Below, piece by piece: positions 24,524-34,748 of a DNA stretch of 64,000 nt. The notes under the pieces are model-generated. The model worked only from the letters and a program-made list of their open reading frames with translations, was not told the DNA's origin and ran no database searches. The DNA lies in NCBI RefSeq assembly GCF_000739815.1, contig NZ_BBJJ01000004.1, positions 62,001 through 126,000 on the forward strand. Direction: 5' to 3'. This stretch comes from Paraburkholderia mimosarum LMG 23256 = NBRC 106338. Lineage in GTDB: Bacteria > Pseudomonadota > Gammaproteobacteria > Burkholderiales > Burkholderiaceae. The first letter of the stretch is position 1. Each line of letters opens with the position of its first letter. The position numbers were made by a program, and so were the translations under genes.

Positions 24524-26977
24524 TCACTCCATCTCGATCGACTTGACGTGCCAGATATCGCGGGCATATTCCGCGATGGCGCGATCCGATGAGAATTGCC
24601 CCATCCCCGCCACGTTCTCGATCGCGCTCGCGGTCCACGCCGGCACGTCCATGAAGCGCTGGTCGGCGGCGTCCTGGGCCTCGACGAAGGCCGAGTAGTC
24701 GGCCAGCACGAGGTAGTGGTCGCCCCAGTCCACGAGCGTGTGGAAGATTTCCGTGTAGCGCGCCGGATCGCCCGGCGAAAAGAAGCCCGTGCGGATCTGA
24801 TCGAGCGCGCGGCGCAGTTCGGCGTTTTCCTCGTAGACCTGGCGGGGCCGGTAGCCCGCGCAACGCAGCGCGTCCACCTGGTCGGACGTGTGGCCGAAGA
24901 TGAAGATGTTGTCCTGCCCCACGGCCTCGCAAATCTCGATGTTCGCGCCGTCGAGCGTACCCATCGTGAGCGCGCCGTTGAGCGCGAGCTTCATGTTGCC
25001 GGTGCCCGACGCTTCGGTGCCCGCGGTCGAGATCTGCTCGGAAAGGTCCGCCGCCGGAATCAGCATTTCGGCCACGCTCACGCCGTAGTTCGGCACGAAC
25101 ACGACCTTGAGGCGCTCGCCCACCACGGGATCGTGGTTGATCTTCGCCGCTACGTCGTTGATTAGGCGGATGATCATCTTCGCCATGCGGTAAGCCGAAG
25201 CGGCCTTGCCGGCGAACAACACGACGCGCGGCACCCAGTCGCGCTCCGGCGCTTCGAGTATGCGGTTGTAGCGCGTGATCACGTGCAGCACGTTGAGGAG
25301 CTGGCGCTTGTATTCGTGAATGCGCTTGACCTGCATGTCGAAGAGCGCATCGGGATTGAACACGATGCCCGTGCGCGCGTGGGCGCGGTGCGCGAGGCGC
25401 ACCTTGTTGCTGCGCTTGGCGGCGCGGAACGCGGCCTCGAACGAGGCATCGCCACGCAGCTTGCGCAGCGCGCCCAGCTCGAACAGGTCGCTGCGCCAGC
25501 GTGCCCCGATCGCGTCGTCAATCAGGTGCGCAAGCGGCGGACTCGCCTGCGCGAGCCACCGGCGCGGCGTGATGCCGTTCGTGACATTCGTGAAGCGCTC
25601 GGGAAAGAGGCGCGAAAAATCGGCGAAGATATCGCGCGTCATCAGTTGCGAGTGCAGCTTCGAGACGCCGTTCACCTTGTGGCTCGCCACGATCGCGAGG
25701 TAGGCCATGCGCACGCGGCGCTGGCCGTACTCGTCGACGAGCGAGATGCGGCGGATCAGGTCGAGGTCGTGCGCGCCGCGGTCGCTTGCGTCGCGCAGGA
25801 ACGCCGCGTTGATATCGAAGATGATCTCGAGGTGGCGCGGCAGCAGGCGCGCCAATAGTTCGATGTCCCAGGTTTCCAGCGCTTCGGGCATCAGCGTGTG
25901 GTTCGTGTACGAGAACACGCGGCGCACGTGGCGCATCGCCTCGTCCCACGGCAGATGATGCACGTCGACGAGCAGGCGGATCAGTTCGGGGATCGCCAGC
26001 ACCGGGTGCGTGTCGTTCAGGTGCACCGCGACCTTCTCCGAAAAGCGCCCAAAGGTGCTGTGCGTGCGCAGGTAGCGGCGAATCAGGTCCTGCATCGTCG
26101 CGGAAACGAAGAAGTATTCCTGGCGCAGGCGCAACTCGCGCCCGGCCGTCGTCGAGTCGTCGGGATAGAGCAGGCGCGAGACGTTCTCGGAGATGTTGCG
26201 CGCTTCCACGGCGCGCTGATAATCGCCCTGATTGAACGCCGAGAGGTCGAGCTCTTCGTCCGCACGCGCGGACCACAGGCGCAGGGTGTTCGTCGCGCTC
26301 GTGGCGTAGCCTGGAATCACCGTGTCGTAGGCCATGGCGTTGACGTGCTGCGTATCGACCCATTCGACCTGGCCGTTGCGCTGCAAGGTGCGCCCGCCGA
26401 AATGCACGGGGTACTGGACCTCGGGCCGTGGAAACTCCCAGGGATTGCCGTAGCGCAGCCAATAGTCGGGCGCCTCGACCTGCTCGCCATTCACGATCTG
26501 CTGGCGGAACATGCCGTAGTCGTAGCGAATGCCGTAGCCGAAGCCCGGGATGCCGAGCGTCGCCATCGAATCGAGAAAGCACGCCGCGAGCCGGCCGAGA
26601 CCGCCATTGCCGAGCGCGGCGTCGGGCTCGTAGTCGAGCACCGTGTCCAGGTCGACGCCGACGCTCGCGAGCGCCTCTTTCATCTGATCGTGGATGCCGA
26701 GCGCGATCAGCGCGTTCGAGAACGTGCGGCCGATGAGGAACTCCATCGACAGGTAATAGACGCGTTTGACGTCCTGATCGTACTGGCGGCGCGTCGTGAT
26801 CATCCAGCGCTCGACGAGCCGGTCGCGCACGGCGAGCGACGCGGCGTGCAGCCAGTCTTGCGGACGGGCCGTCACGGCGTCCTTGCCGACGCCGTACATC
26901 AGACGGTTGGAGAGAGAACGGCGCAGCGCCTCGACGCTGCTTTGCAAATGTTCGAACTCGAGACCGATCGCTGTCAT
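24524..26977 (-). CDS. glgP: Glycogen/starch/alpha-glucan phosphorylase
   Basis: The 817-residue protein is a full-length phosphorylase. The PLP-lysine segment EASGTGNMKLALNGALTMGT places K663 as the cofactor lysine. Other conserved blocks are DAALGNGGLGRLAACFLDSM, HLNDTHPVLAIPELIRLL and NGITPRRWL. It releases glucose 1-phosphate from glycogen or maltodextrins in the cytosol. No other glycogen gene lies nearby, so it is a stand-alone copy. The start at 26977 fits (MTAIGLEF); the promoter should lie in the 530-base gap upstream. Antisense frames of up to 407 codons over the gene are composition shadows. Confidence 0.95.
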   Translation of the reverse strand: MTAIGLEFEHLQSSVEALRRSLSNRLMYGVGKDAVTARPQDWLHAASLAVRDRLVERWMITTRRQYDQDVKRVYYLSMEFLIGRTFSNALIALGIHDQMKEALASVGVDLDTVLDYEPDAALGNGGLGRLAACFLDSMATLGIPGFGYGIRYDYGMFRQQIVNGEQVEAPDYWLRYGNPWEFPRPEVQYPVHFGGRTLQRNGQVEWVDTQHVNAMAYDTVIPGYATSATNTLRLWSARADEELDLSAFNQGDYQRAVEARNISENVSRLLYPDDSTTAGRELRLRQEYFFVSATMQDLIRRYLRTHSTFGRFSEKVAVHLNDTHPVLAIPELIRLLVDVHHLPWDEAMRHVRRVFSYTNHTLMPEALETWDIELLARLLPRHLEIIFDINAAFLRDASDRGAHDLDLIRRISLVDEYGQRRVRMAYLAIVASHKVNGVSKLHSQLMTRDIFADFSRLFPERFTNVTNGITPRRWLAQASPPLAHLIDDAIGARWRSDLFELGALRKLRGDASFEAAFRAAKRSNKVRLAHRAHARTGIVFNPDALFDMQVKRIHEYKRQLLNVLHVITRYNRILEAPERDWVPRVVLFAGKAASAYRMAKMIIRLINDVAAKINHDPVVGERLKVVFVPNYGVSVAEMLIPAADLSEQISTAGTEASGTGNMKLALNGALTMGTLDGANIEICEAVGQDNIFIFGHTSDQVDALRCAGYRPRQVYEENAELRRALDQIRTGFFSPGDPARYTEIFHTLVDWGDHYLVLADYSAFVEAQDAADQRFMDVPAWTASAIENVAGMGQFSSDRAIAEYARDIWHVKSIEME

Positions 26978-27568
26978 CTGTTGACTCCTGTCGAACGCAC
27001 CTCACAACGGCGCCTGGTGCGGTCCCACGCAGAGCACTGGAAAAAGGGAGAGCGTCCCGAAGTGGTGCAGGACGCGCGGCTGTCCGGGCCCTGCGCCGCG
27101 CGCGTCGAGCCGGGACGATGACGCATGCGCGTCGCGGCGCTGGGGACCAGCTCCGCCCGCCAGCCAGCGCAGATCAACTTGCAGAGTAGTGCATTTTGAG
27201 ATGGCGTGCGGCAGCGCGTCAGGCAAGCAAGCGCTGCGCCCGCCACTCGTACTGACGCGGATTTCGCTTCCCCTCCGTGCGTTGCCCAGGCTCCGCGCGC
27301 GCAGCGCGGCGGCAGGCGTGGGCGTGGCGGGCTTGGCAGTTAGTTGCACCATGGCGGCACGAGTAGGCTCGCGCGAACGGAGTGAAGGCTTACAGTCGCC
27401 TCACGCTGTGAAGCGTCTCCTGCAAGACTGGGCGGCCTCTGCAACAATCGCGAGATTCGTCCGCCAGGCCCGCGCCGCGGGTTCATCGTCCAACCGCCCG
27501 AGACCGTCTTGTCCGAAACCTGTTCCGCGCCGCGCGAGCGCCACGAGAGCCCGCTCGCCGACGCCCCC
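26978..27568. other. Intergenic region between glgP and the MFS exporter gene
   Basis: The divergent gap holds the promoters of both genes. I see no convincing -10/-35 pair, hairpin or small gene. In-frame sequence upstream of 27569 back to a TTG at 27509 could extend the exporter but lacks membrane or signal character. Confidence 0.4.
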
Positions 27569-28921
27569 ATGTCCGCGAAGAACCGCCGCGCCATGGCCGC
27601 CGTGATGCTTGCCGTCGCGCTCGCGACGCTCGACACCGCCATCGCCAACACGGCGCTGCCCGCCATCGCCACCGACCTGCATGCGGCCCCCGCCGCCTCG
27701 GTGTGGATCATCAACGCCTACCAGCTCGCGATGGTCGCGACGCTCTTGCCGCTCGCGGCGCTCGGCGACATCGTCGGCCACCGGCGCATCTATATCAGCG
27801 GCCTCGCGATCTTCACGGTCGCCTCGCTCGCCTGTGCGCTCGCGCCCACCCTCACCGCGCTCGCTCTCGCGCGCGTGCTGCAGGGGCTCGGTGCGAGCGC
27901 CATCATGAGCGTGAATACGGCGCTGATCCGCTTTCTGTATCCGCCACACCGGCTCGGGCGCGGGCTAGGCATGAACGCGCTGATCGTCGGGGTCTCGTTC
28001 GCAGTGGGCCCGACGATGGCCTCGCTGATCCTCTCCGCGGGCACCTGGCCGTGGCTCTTCGCGATCAACGTGCCGCTCGGCGTGCTCGCGCTCGTGTTCG
28101 CGCTGCCCGCGCTGCCGCAAACGGCACGCGGCAAGCACGCGTTCGATCCTGTCGCGGCGCTGCTCAACGTGGTCACGTTCGCCGCGCTGATCTTCGCGCT
28201 CGGGGAGGCGGCGCAGCGCGCGCCGGGCATGGAAGTGGGGATCGCCGCCGTGGTGGCGCTGGTGTTCGGCGCGCTGCTGATCCGGCGCGAGGCCGGGCAT
28301 CCGGCGCCGATGCTGCCGGTGGACCTGTTTCGCCGGCCGGTTTTCGCGCTTTCGTCGGTCACGGCCGTGTGCTCGTTCGCGGCACAGGGTCTCGCGTTCG
28401 TCTCGCTGCCGTTCTATTTCGAAACCGTGCTCATGCGCAGCCAGGTGGAGACGGGCTTCCTGATGACGCCCTGGCCCGTGGTCGTCGCAGCGGCCGCGCC
28501 CATCGCGGGACGCCTCTCTGACCGCTATCCGCCGGGGCTGCTCGGCGCGATCGGACTCGCCATACTCTCGGCGGGCATGGCGTCGCTCGCGCTGTTGCCC
28601 GCGCATCCCTCGTTGCCCGACATCGTCGTGCGCATGGCGATTTGCGGCGCGGGCTTCGGCTTCTTCCAGTCGCCCAATCTGCGGGCGATCATGGCAAGCG
28701 CGCCGCCCGAGCGCAGCGGCGGCGCGAGCGGCACCATCGCCGTCTCGCGTCTGCTTGGGCAGACCACGGGCGCGGCGCTCGTGGCACTGTGTTTCGGGGT
28801 CGCGGGCCGGCATGGGCCGGCGCTCGCATTGGGTCTCGGCTGCGCCTTTGCGGGCGCGGCGGCCATCGCGAGCGGGCTGCGGCTCCTCGCGCCGTCCCAC
28901 CGCGCGGTGCGGCGCGGATGA
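27569..28921 (+). CDS. MFS drug exporter, DHA2 (EmrB/QacA) type
   Basis: A predicted 450-residue transporter with about 14 hydrophobic segments, the count of the DHA2 family. It contains LATLDTAIANTALPAIATDL (motif D1-like), ALGDIVGHRRIYISG (motif A after helix 2) and a VGVSFAVGPTMASL helix-5-like antiporter motif. It should export drugs or toxic metabolites by proton antiport, probably without an outer-membrane partner since no emrA/tolC genes are adjacent. The ATG at 27569 starts just before AMAAVMLAVAL; a TTG at 27509 would add 20 residues. A large antisense frame is a shadow. It converges on ltaE. Confidence 0.85.
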   Translation: MSAKNRRAMAAVMLAVALATLDTAIANTALPAIATDLHAAPAASVWIINAYQLAMVATLLPLAALGDIVGHRRIYISGLAIFTVASLACALAPTLTALALARVLQGLGASAIMSVNTALIRFLYPPHRLGRGLGMNALIVGVSFAVGPTMASLILSAGTWPWLFAINVPLGVLALVFALPALPQTARGKHAFDPVAALLNVVTFAALIFALGEAAQRAPGMEVGIAAVVALVFGALLIRREAGHPAPMLPVDLFRRPVFALSSVTAVCSFAAQGLAFVSLPFYFETVLMRSQVETGFLMTPWPVVVAAAAPIAGRLSDRYPPGLLGAIGLAILSAGMASLALLPAHPSLPDIVVRMAICGAGFGFFQSPNLRAIMASAPPERSGGASGTIAVSRLLGQTTGAALVALCFGVAGRHGPALALGLGCAFAGAAAIASGLRLLAPSHRAVRRG

Positions 28922-28954
28922 GGCGCGTAACCGGATTCCACCAGGTCCGAGGCA

Positions 28955-28979
28955 AGGGCGCGCGGGAGAAGCGCGCCCT
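28955..28979. terminator. Hairpin between convergent MFS and ltaE genes
   Basis: AGGGCGCGC at 28955-28963 pairs with GCGCGCCCT at 28971-28979 around a 7-base loop. There is no T tract on either side, so terminator activity, if any, would be weak or bidirectional. Confidence 0.4.
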
Positions 28980-28993
28980 CGCCTTGGCGGCGC

Positions 28994-29998
28994 TCAGCGC
29001 GCGAAGTAGCCCTTCACTGCCGCCACGAACGTATCGATATCGGCGGCCGTGACGTCCAGGTGCGTGACGAAGCGCGAGGCGTACAGCATCTGCGTGAGGA
29101 TCCCGCGCTCCTTGAGATATGCCTCCAGCGGCGCGCAATGCGCCTGCGGGAACTGCGCGAACACCATGTTGGTGGCCTGCGACGCGACCTTCACCTGATC
29201 GATCTGCGCGAGACCGGCGGCGAGACGCGCGGCGTTCGCGTGGTCGTCGGCGAGGCGCGCGACGTTGTGATCGAGCGCGTAAAGGCACGCGGCCGCCAGC
29301 ACGCCGGACTGGCGCATGCCGCCGCCCAGCACCTTGCGCCAGCGATGCGCGACGTCGATGAGCGCACGGCTGCCCACCAGCACCGAGCCCACCGGTGCCC
29401 CCAGCCCCTTCGAAAAGCAGATCGATACGGAGTCGAAGCCCGCTGCGAGCGCCTTCAAAGGCTGGCCCGAAGCGACCGCCGCGTTGTATGCGCGCGCGCC
29501 GTCGAGGTGCGTGGATAGCCCGCGCTCGTGGGCAAGCTGCGTGGCCTTCGCGACGTAGTCGGCGGGCAGCACTTTGCCGCCAATCGTGTTTTCGAGCGCG
29601 AGCAGACGCGTGCGCGCGAAGTGGTCGTCGATCGGCTTGATCGCCGCGGCGATGCGCTCGAGCGCGATCGTGCCGTCTTCGGCGTTATCGAGCGGCTGCG
29701 GCTGAATGCTGCCGAGCACGGCCGCGCCGCCGCCCTCGTACTTGTAGGTATGAGCCGCCTGGCCGACGATGTACTCGTCGCCGCGCGCGCAGTGCGCCAT
29801 CAGCGCCGCGAGGTTGCTTTGCGTGCCGCTCGGAAAGAACAGACCCGCCTCCTTGCCCGCCTCCTCTGCCATGCGCGCCTGCAGGCGCAGCACGGTCGGG
29901 TCGTCGCCCCACACGTCGTCGCCGGTTTCGGCGCGGGTCATGGCGGCGAGCATGGCTTGGCTCGGGCGGGTGACGGTGTCGCTGCGCAGATCGATCAT
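28994..29998 (-). CDS. ltaE: Low-specificity L-threonine aldolase
   Basis: The 334-residue PLP enzyme splits L-threonine (and allo-threonine) to glycine and acetaldehyde. It opens MIDLRSDTVTRPSQAMLAAM, the family hallmark, and has VWGDDPTVLRLQ, HLDGARAYNA and the PLP-lysine segment SICFSKGLGAPVGSVL. Length and motifs are normal. It stands alone, convergent with the MFS gene and about 150 bases from the LysM lipoprotein gene, which is also on the minus strand. Its GAGGATT ribosome-binding site is about 11 bases from the ATG. The identification is secure. Confidence 0.93.
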   Translation of the reverse strand: MIDLRSDTVTRPSQAMLAAMTRAETGDDVWGDDPTVLRLQARMAEEAGKEAGLFFPSGTQSNLAALMAHCARGDEYIVGQAAHTYKYEGGGAAVLGSIQPQPLDNAEDGTIALERIAAAIKPIDDHFARTRLLALENTIGGKVLPADYVAKATQLAHERGLSTHLDGARAYNAAVASGQPLKALAAGFDSVSICFSKGLGAPVGSVLVGSRALIDVAHRWRKVLGGGMRQSGVLAAACLYALDHNVARLADDHANAARLAAGLAQIDQVKVASQATNMVFAQFPQAHCAPLEAYLKERGILTQMLYASRFVTHLDVTAADIDTFVAAVKGYFAR

Positions 29999-30154
29999 CG
30001 CGATGAAATCCTCGTGGTTGGCCCACGCGCGGGCCTGCGCGCCTCGCTGGGCGGGCGCTTGCGCGACGTGGGAATCATCGAGTGTATTTTCAAACGGCGG
30101 GGCAGCGCAATGCCGGGCGGCGCCGGCCGCCGCGCACCACCCCAGCGGGCGCCG

Positions 30155-30889
30155 CTAGCGGCTGAGCAGGGGCAGCGGATCGACGGGCTTGCCGTCGCTA
30201 CGGACTTCGAACTGAACGCCGCCGGGCCCCATCTCCGCGACAGGCTGGCCTTGCGAGACGGCGTCGTCTTCCTTGACGAGCAGTTTGCCGTTGCGCCCGT
30301 AGGCCGTGACGACCTGGTCGTTGTGCTTGATGATGACGAGCGGCCCATAGGCCTCGATGCCGGTGCCCGCATAGACCACGCGCCCGGCGGCGGCGGCCTT
30401 GACCGGTTCGCCGGCCGTGCCGCCGATCACGATGCCGGTGGACTTGCCCGGCACGAACCGTTGCAGGACCGGCCCGCGCACGGGCCACGCAAGCGCAATC
30501 GAAGGCGCGACCGGCGCGGGCACGGCCACGCCCGCCGCGGCGGGAGCGTTGCCCTGCACCTGCGCCGGCGGGGGCGGGGGCGCCGCCATGGCGTAGTTCG
30601 GCGGCGGCGCGACGCGCAGCACCTGGCCGGGCAAGATCTGGGCGTAGGCGGACGGCAGCTGGTTCCAGGTCGCGAGGTCCTGCGGATGCTGGCCAAAGGC
30701 CGCGGCGACGCGCGAAAGCGTGTCGCCGGGATTGACGCGGTAATAGCCGGCAGGCACGCCGCTGGTCGACATCGCGGGCGCGCTCGGCGACTCCGCCCAG
30801 GGCGCGAACGGGGTGCTACAGGCGCTGCAGACGAGCGCGAGGCCGGCCAGCGCCGCATAGGCGCCGGGGTTTCGCCGTTGTCGGTTCAT
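30155..30889 (-). CDS. LysM / degenerate M23 (LytM) lipoprotein, NlpD-like
   Basis: The predicted protein has 244 residues. The signal segment AYAALAGLALVCSAC suggests a lipoprotein, although the lipobox is not canonical. A LysM domain (YYRVNPGDTLSRVAAAFG...) starts near residue 52, a Pro/Ala-rich linker follows, then an M23 domain from about residue 140. In the M23 part, HxGxD is replaced by STGIVIG and the HxH by GVQFEVR, so the zinc ligands are lost. This is the pattern of NlpD/EnvC activators, which switch on cell-wall amidases rather than cut peptidoglycan. The start at 30889 is preferred over 30976. It lies 156 bases upstream of ltaE on the same strand. Confidence 0.85.
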   Translation of the reverse strand: MNRQRRNPGAYAALAGLALVCSACSTPFAPWAESPSAPAMSTSGVPAGYYRVNPGDTLSRVAAAFGQHPQDLATWNQLPSAYAQILPGQVLRVAPPPNYAMAAPPPPPAQVQGNAPAAAGVAVPAPVAPSIALAWPVRGPVLQRFVPGKSTGIVIGGTAGEPVKAAAAGRVVYAGTGIEAYGPLVIIKHNDQVVTAYGRNGKLLVKEDDAVSQGQPVAEMGPGGVQFEVRSDGKPVDPLPLLSR

Positions 30890-31153
30890 CGTGCTGTTCC
30901 TCGCTTGGTCCTCGCGTATCCGGGAGATACGCATATTGGATGCGCGGCGGGCCGCTGACGTTCGCGTGCGCACCATATTCCGCGAATCGGCCGGAAATGG
31001 CGAACGTCCCCATTATATCGTTCACGCCTTTTTTCGCTGTCATGCGCGCCCCGCCTGCGTTTGCGCGGGTCAACGCCTATACTGAGTCACGCATGATCGA
31101 TAATCAGATGAAAGGCCTCTCGCTGCAGTCCCATGGCCCTGAGGGATTCGAGC

Positions 31154-31474
31154 ATGAATAAAGCCACCTTTCTTTCACTGCAGCTCAACGTCGAAGATGT
31201 CGCGTCGTCGCCTGGCCTCGTCGAATTGTTGAACAACCATCTCGTCTTTGCGGCCGACGTGGCCGAAGCCGCCGACGAACTGGTGCAGCACGCCAGCATC
31301 GCCAGGCTTTCCGGCGCCATCGAGGCGAGCGTGGAAATTCCCGCCGTCGTGATCGAGCGCTTGCGCGATGCGCTCGATACGCTGAGCGGCTATGACGAAA
31401 CCTGGCTTTTCGCGCTCGAACCCGGCAGTGCGCTCTTCAATGACATTGCACGCCGGCCTCGCCTGCTTCACTAG
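31154..31474 (+). CDS. Small hypothetical protein
   Basis: The 106-residue product begins MNKATFLSLQLNVEDVASSP and consists of short amphipathic helices, with no signal peptide, membrane segment or known motif. The name cannot be assigned. The ATG at 31154 is favoured over 31133. It is divergent from the LysM lipoprotein gene and about 150 bases before the DUF2968 gene on the same strand. The sequence composition matches its neighbours, so it is probably a real gene, perhaps lineage-restricted. Confidence 0.55.
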   Translation: MNKATFLSLQLNVEDVASSPGLVELLNNHLVFAADVAEAADELVQHASIARLSGAIEASVEIPAVVIERLRDALDTLSGYDETWLFALEPGSALFNDIARRPRLLH

Positions 31475-31626
31475 TACGCGAACCCGGAGCGGACGGCGCC
31501 CCACCCGCATCGCCCGCCCCATTTGCCTGCGCGCCGGCACTAGTCATTTCGTATACGTCGCTGCCGCGCGCGGAGCGCCTTATCGCATCACAGCCGTGCC
31601 TTGGCGCGCAAACTGGGGGAACCGCC

Positions 31627-32418
31627 GTGAAATCCATTCTGAACCGCCGCAATGCCTCGCTTTCCGGGGGCTCATCCCGCCTCGTTGCCGTGGCGCACGA
31701 CCCGGTCATGCAACGCGCCGCCTCGTGCGGCGCCGTCGCGCTCGACCCGCTTCCCCCCGCCGATACGTCACCTGATGCCGCAGGCGAAATCGAGCCTCGC
31801 GCAGAACCGGCGACAGGCGCGTTGCACGAGGGCGCGCCTCGTCCGGTATCCACGCTCCATCCGGTGCCGGTCATGCCCGCGCACCTCAACGGCCGCCCGG
31901 TGCAGATCGCCGACGGCGCAGCGTTCGAAGCGCTCCACGCGGCCGAGGAGCTGCTGACCTTCCGCGTCTATCGCTGCTTCGCCTATACCGTGAGCCTGTT
32001 TTTCCATCCGCCGACGCTCGGCTATTTCGTCGCGTTGCATCAGGAAACGGTGCTGTGGCGCGCGCTGAAGGCCAACGATCTCGATGCGGCCGGTTCCGCG
32101 TTCCATCTCATGCAGGAGCAAGCGACGCGCCTCGCCGACGGCGAAACGCGCCGCGTGCAACTCGTCGCGCAAAACGCGGAGCTCACGCGGCTCATCGAAG
32201 AATCGGAAGCGCAGGCCGAACGGCTGCGCGTGGACTTGCAGCGCCACGCGGAGCAAGAGCAGATGGTGACGGGCCGCCAGCATCAGGTGCGCAAGGAAGT
32301 GGCGCAACTGGAGGCGCAGCGCATCGCCGCCCAGGCCCAGTTGAACAAGGCGCACCGGGCGCTGCATCAGCTCAAGGTGGCGACGAGCGAGGGCGTGCCG
32401 CATCTGCATATGCGCTGA
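31627..32418 (+). CDS. DUF2968-domain protein
   Basis: A predicted 263-residue protein. The first 85 residues are low-complexity and variable. From about residue 105 it reads LLTFRVYRCFAYTVSLFFHP, then GYFVALHQETVLWRALKAND, then a long heptad-rich helix with VRKEVAQLEAQRIAAQAQL. This order fits the DUF2968 family of Burkholderiaceae, probably a coiled-coil protein. The function is unknown. The downstream region contains the minus-strand terminator and heptanucleotide array, so this gene has no clear terminator of its own. The family call is from recalled layout. Confidence 0.72.
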   Translation: MKSILNRRNASLSGGSSRLVAVAHDPVMQRAASCGAVALDPLPPADTSPDAAGEIEPRAEPATGALHEGAPRPVSTLHPVPVMPAHLNGRPVQIADGAAFEALHAAEELLTFRVYRCFAYTVSLFFHPPTLGYFVALHQETVLWRALKANDLDAAGSAFHLMQEQATRLADGETRRVQLVAQNAELTRLIEESEAQAERLRVDLQRHAEQEQMVTGRQHQVRKEVAQLEAQRIAAQAQLNKAHRALHQLKVATSEGVPHLHMR

Positions 32419-32450
32419 AGTCGCGCATTAAGTCGCAAAACGGGCGCACC

Positions 32451-32482
32451 AAAAAGTACGGACCGGTTGAGAACCGGTCCGT
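32451..32482 (-). terminator. Strong minus-strand terminator below the heptanucleotide array
   Basis: An 11-bp perfect stem (ACGGACCGGTT with AACCGGTCCGT, 32458-32468 and 32472-32482) has only a 3-base loop. On the minus strand it is followed by AC and TTTTT (32455-32451). No + strand T tract exists, so it must end leftward transcripts coming through 32488-32800. Confidence 0.88.
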
Positions 32483-32487
32483 GCTGG

Positions 32488-32742
32488 ACTGCATACTGCT
32501 TACTGCCTGCTGCAACAACATACTGCCAACTGCCACTGCACGGCTGCACCTCTCACTGCGCCAGCCAACTTCAACTGCCTGTTACCTACGGCTCTCTGCT
32601 CACTGCAATCGAGTTTGCAACAACTCACAACGCGCTTTGCAACTGCCGAACTGCAACAACGTTCTCTGCGGTGCGACTTCTACCGCGTACCGCAACTACT
32701 AACTACTGCAACAACCAACAACGACCGCTCACTGCGTACTGC
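32488..32742. repeat. Eroded heptanucleotide array (ACTGCNN), non-coding
   Basis: ACTGC occurs 14 times in 255 bases, starting at 32488, 32495, 32502, 32522, 32529, 32535, 32555, 32574, 32602, 32642, 32650, 32705, 32731 and 32738. Intervals cluster near multiples of seven. TGCAACAAC occurs four times (32511, 32616, 32652, 32707). The + strand is C-rich and G-poor. All three + frames are largely open only because of this composition. It does not look coding. Confidence 0.8.
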
Positions 32743-32800
32743 ATGGAACTACAGGGGTCTTGCACCGGAGCCGCCTGAAGCGGCCCCGTTCGGTCAGGGC

Positions 32801-33127
32801 TTAGTGGCCGAAATAAACCTGCTGATGCGGGGAAAGCTGTGCCGGTTGCACCGCTGCGCCCGACTGCGAGGTACCCGCGGCCGGCGCGCCGTAGCCGCTG
32901 GTGTCGCCGGCGGCGAGCTTCTCTTCGGTCACCCGGGCTTGGGCAGCCTGGAGATTCTTCGGATAGTCGGCATGGTCAGCCGTCGGGTTGTAGCCTGCGT
33001 GCTCGAGTTCGACGAGTTCCGCGCGCACCTGGGCGCGGGTCAGGCCTTGCTGGCTCGACTGGGCGAACGACATTGCCGGAATGGCAAGCGCGGCGGCAAC
33101 GACGACTGCGGGGATGAGCTTGTTCAT
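32801..33127 (-). CDS. DUF4148 periplasmic protein
   Basis: The predicted product has 108 residues: a signal peptide (MNKLIPAVVVAAALAIPAMSFA) followed by the DUF4148 signature LTRAQVRAELVELEHAGYNP and DHADYPKNLQAAQARV. These small secreted proteins are present in many copies in Burkholderiaceae; their function is unknown. Its ribosome-binding site (GGAGGTCCGATC before ATG) is strong. It is monocistronic, and the heptanucleotide array lies immediately downstream on the same transcript direction. The signal peptide and family are clear. Confidence 0.88.
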   Translation of the reverse strand: MNKLIPAVVVAAALAIPAMSFAQSSQQGLTRAQVRAELVELEHAGYNPTADHADYPKNLQAAQARVTEEKLAAGDTSGYGAPAAGTSQSGAAVQPAQLSPHQQVYFGH

Positions 33128-33250
33128 GATCGGACCTCCAACTGGTTTTATTTCCGCTTCGGAACACCGTGTTCGTCAGCGATTGATTACAGTGTAGGCG
33201 CCGTAGCCCTCTAGGGAAAACCCTTATTCCTCAAAACACCGTTGCAATTT

Positions 33251-33290
33251 CAGCAATAAAAAAGGTGAGTCCGACGGACTCACCTTTCAT
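33251..33290 (-). terminator. Rho-independent terminator after gnd
   Basis: A 12-bp stem (AAAGGTGAGTCC with GGACTCACCTTT, about 33261-33272 and 33276-33287) is followed on the minus strand by TTTATTGC. It lies 50 bases beyond the gnd stop. A second weaker hairpin, GACCGC...GCGGCC, lies at about 33300-33325. Confidence 0.85.
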
Positions 33291-33338
33291 TCCCACAAAG
33301 ACCGCAACGACAATGCGGCCTTTTGTCTTGCGGTTTCT

Positions 33339-34748
<1,410 letters not shown>

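Larger units (their letters stand above)
32451..32760 (-). ncRNA. Candidate repeat-rich RNA or 3'UTR upstream of a strong terminator
   Basis: Read leftward, the array becomes GCAGT cores and GTTGTTGCA repeats in a G/T-rich RNA that ends at the 32451-32482 terminator. The DUF4148 gene (32801-33127) lies just upstream in the same direction, so the RNA could be its long 3'UTR or an independent small RNA. No promoter was identified. This is inference from layout. Confidence 0.4.

Noticed and set aside
32488-32742. CRISPR array
   Set aside because: The repeat unit is about seven bases and degenerate, with no 25-40 base repeats or uniform spacers and no cas genes nearby.
32467-32778. A 103-codon plus-strand frame over the heptanucleotide array
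   Set aside because: All three frames are nearly open because of the C-rich, stop-poor composition; the product is a meaningless Thr/Cys/Tyr repeat with no ribosome-binding site.
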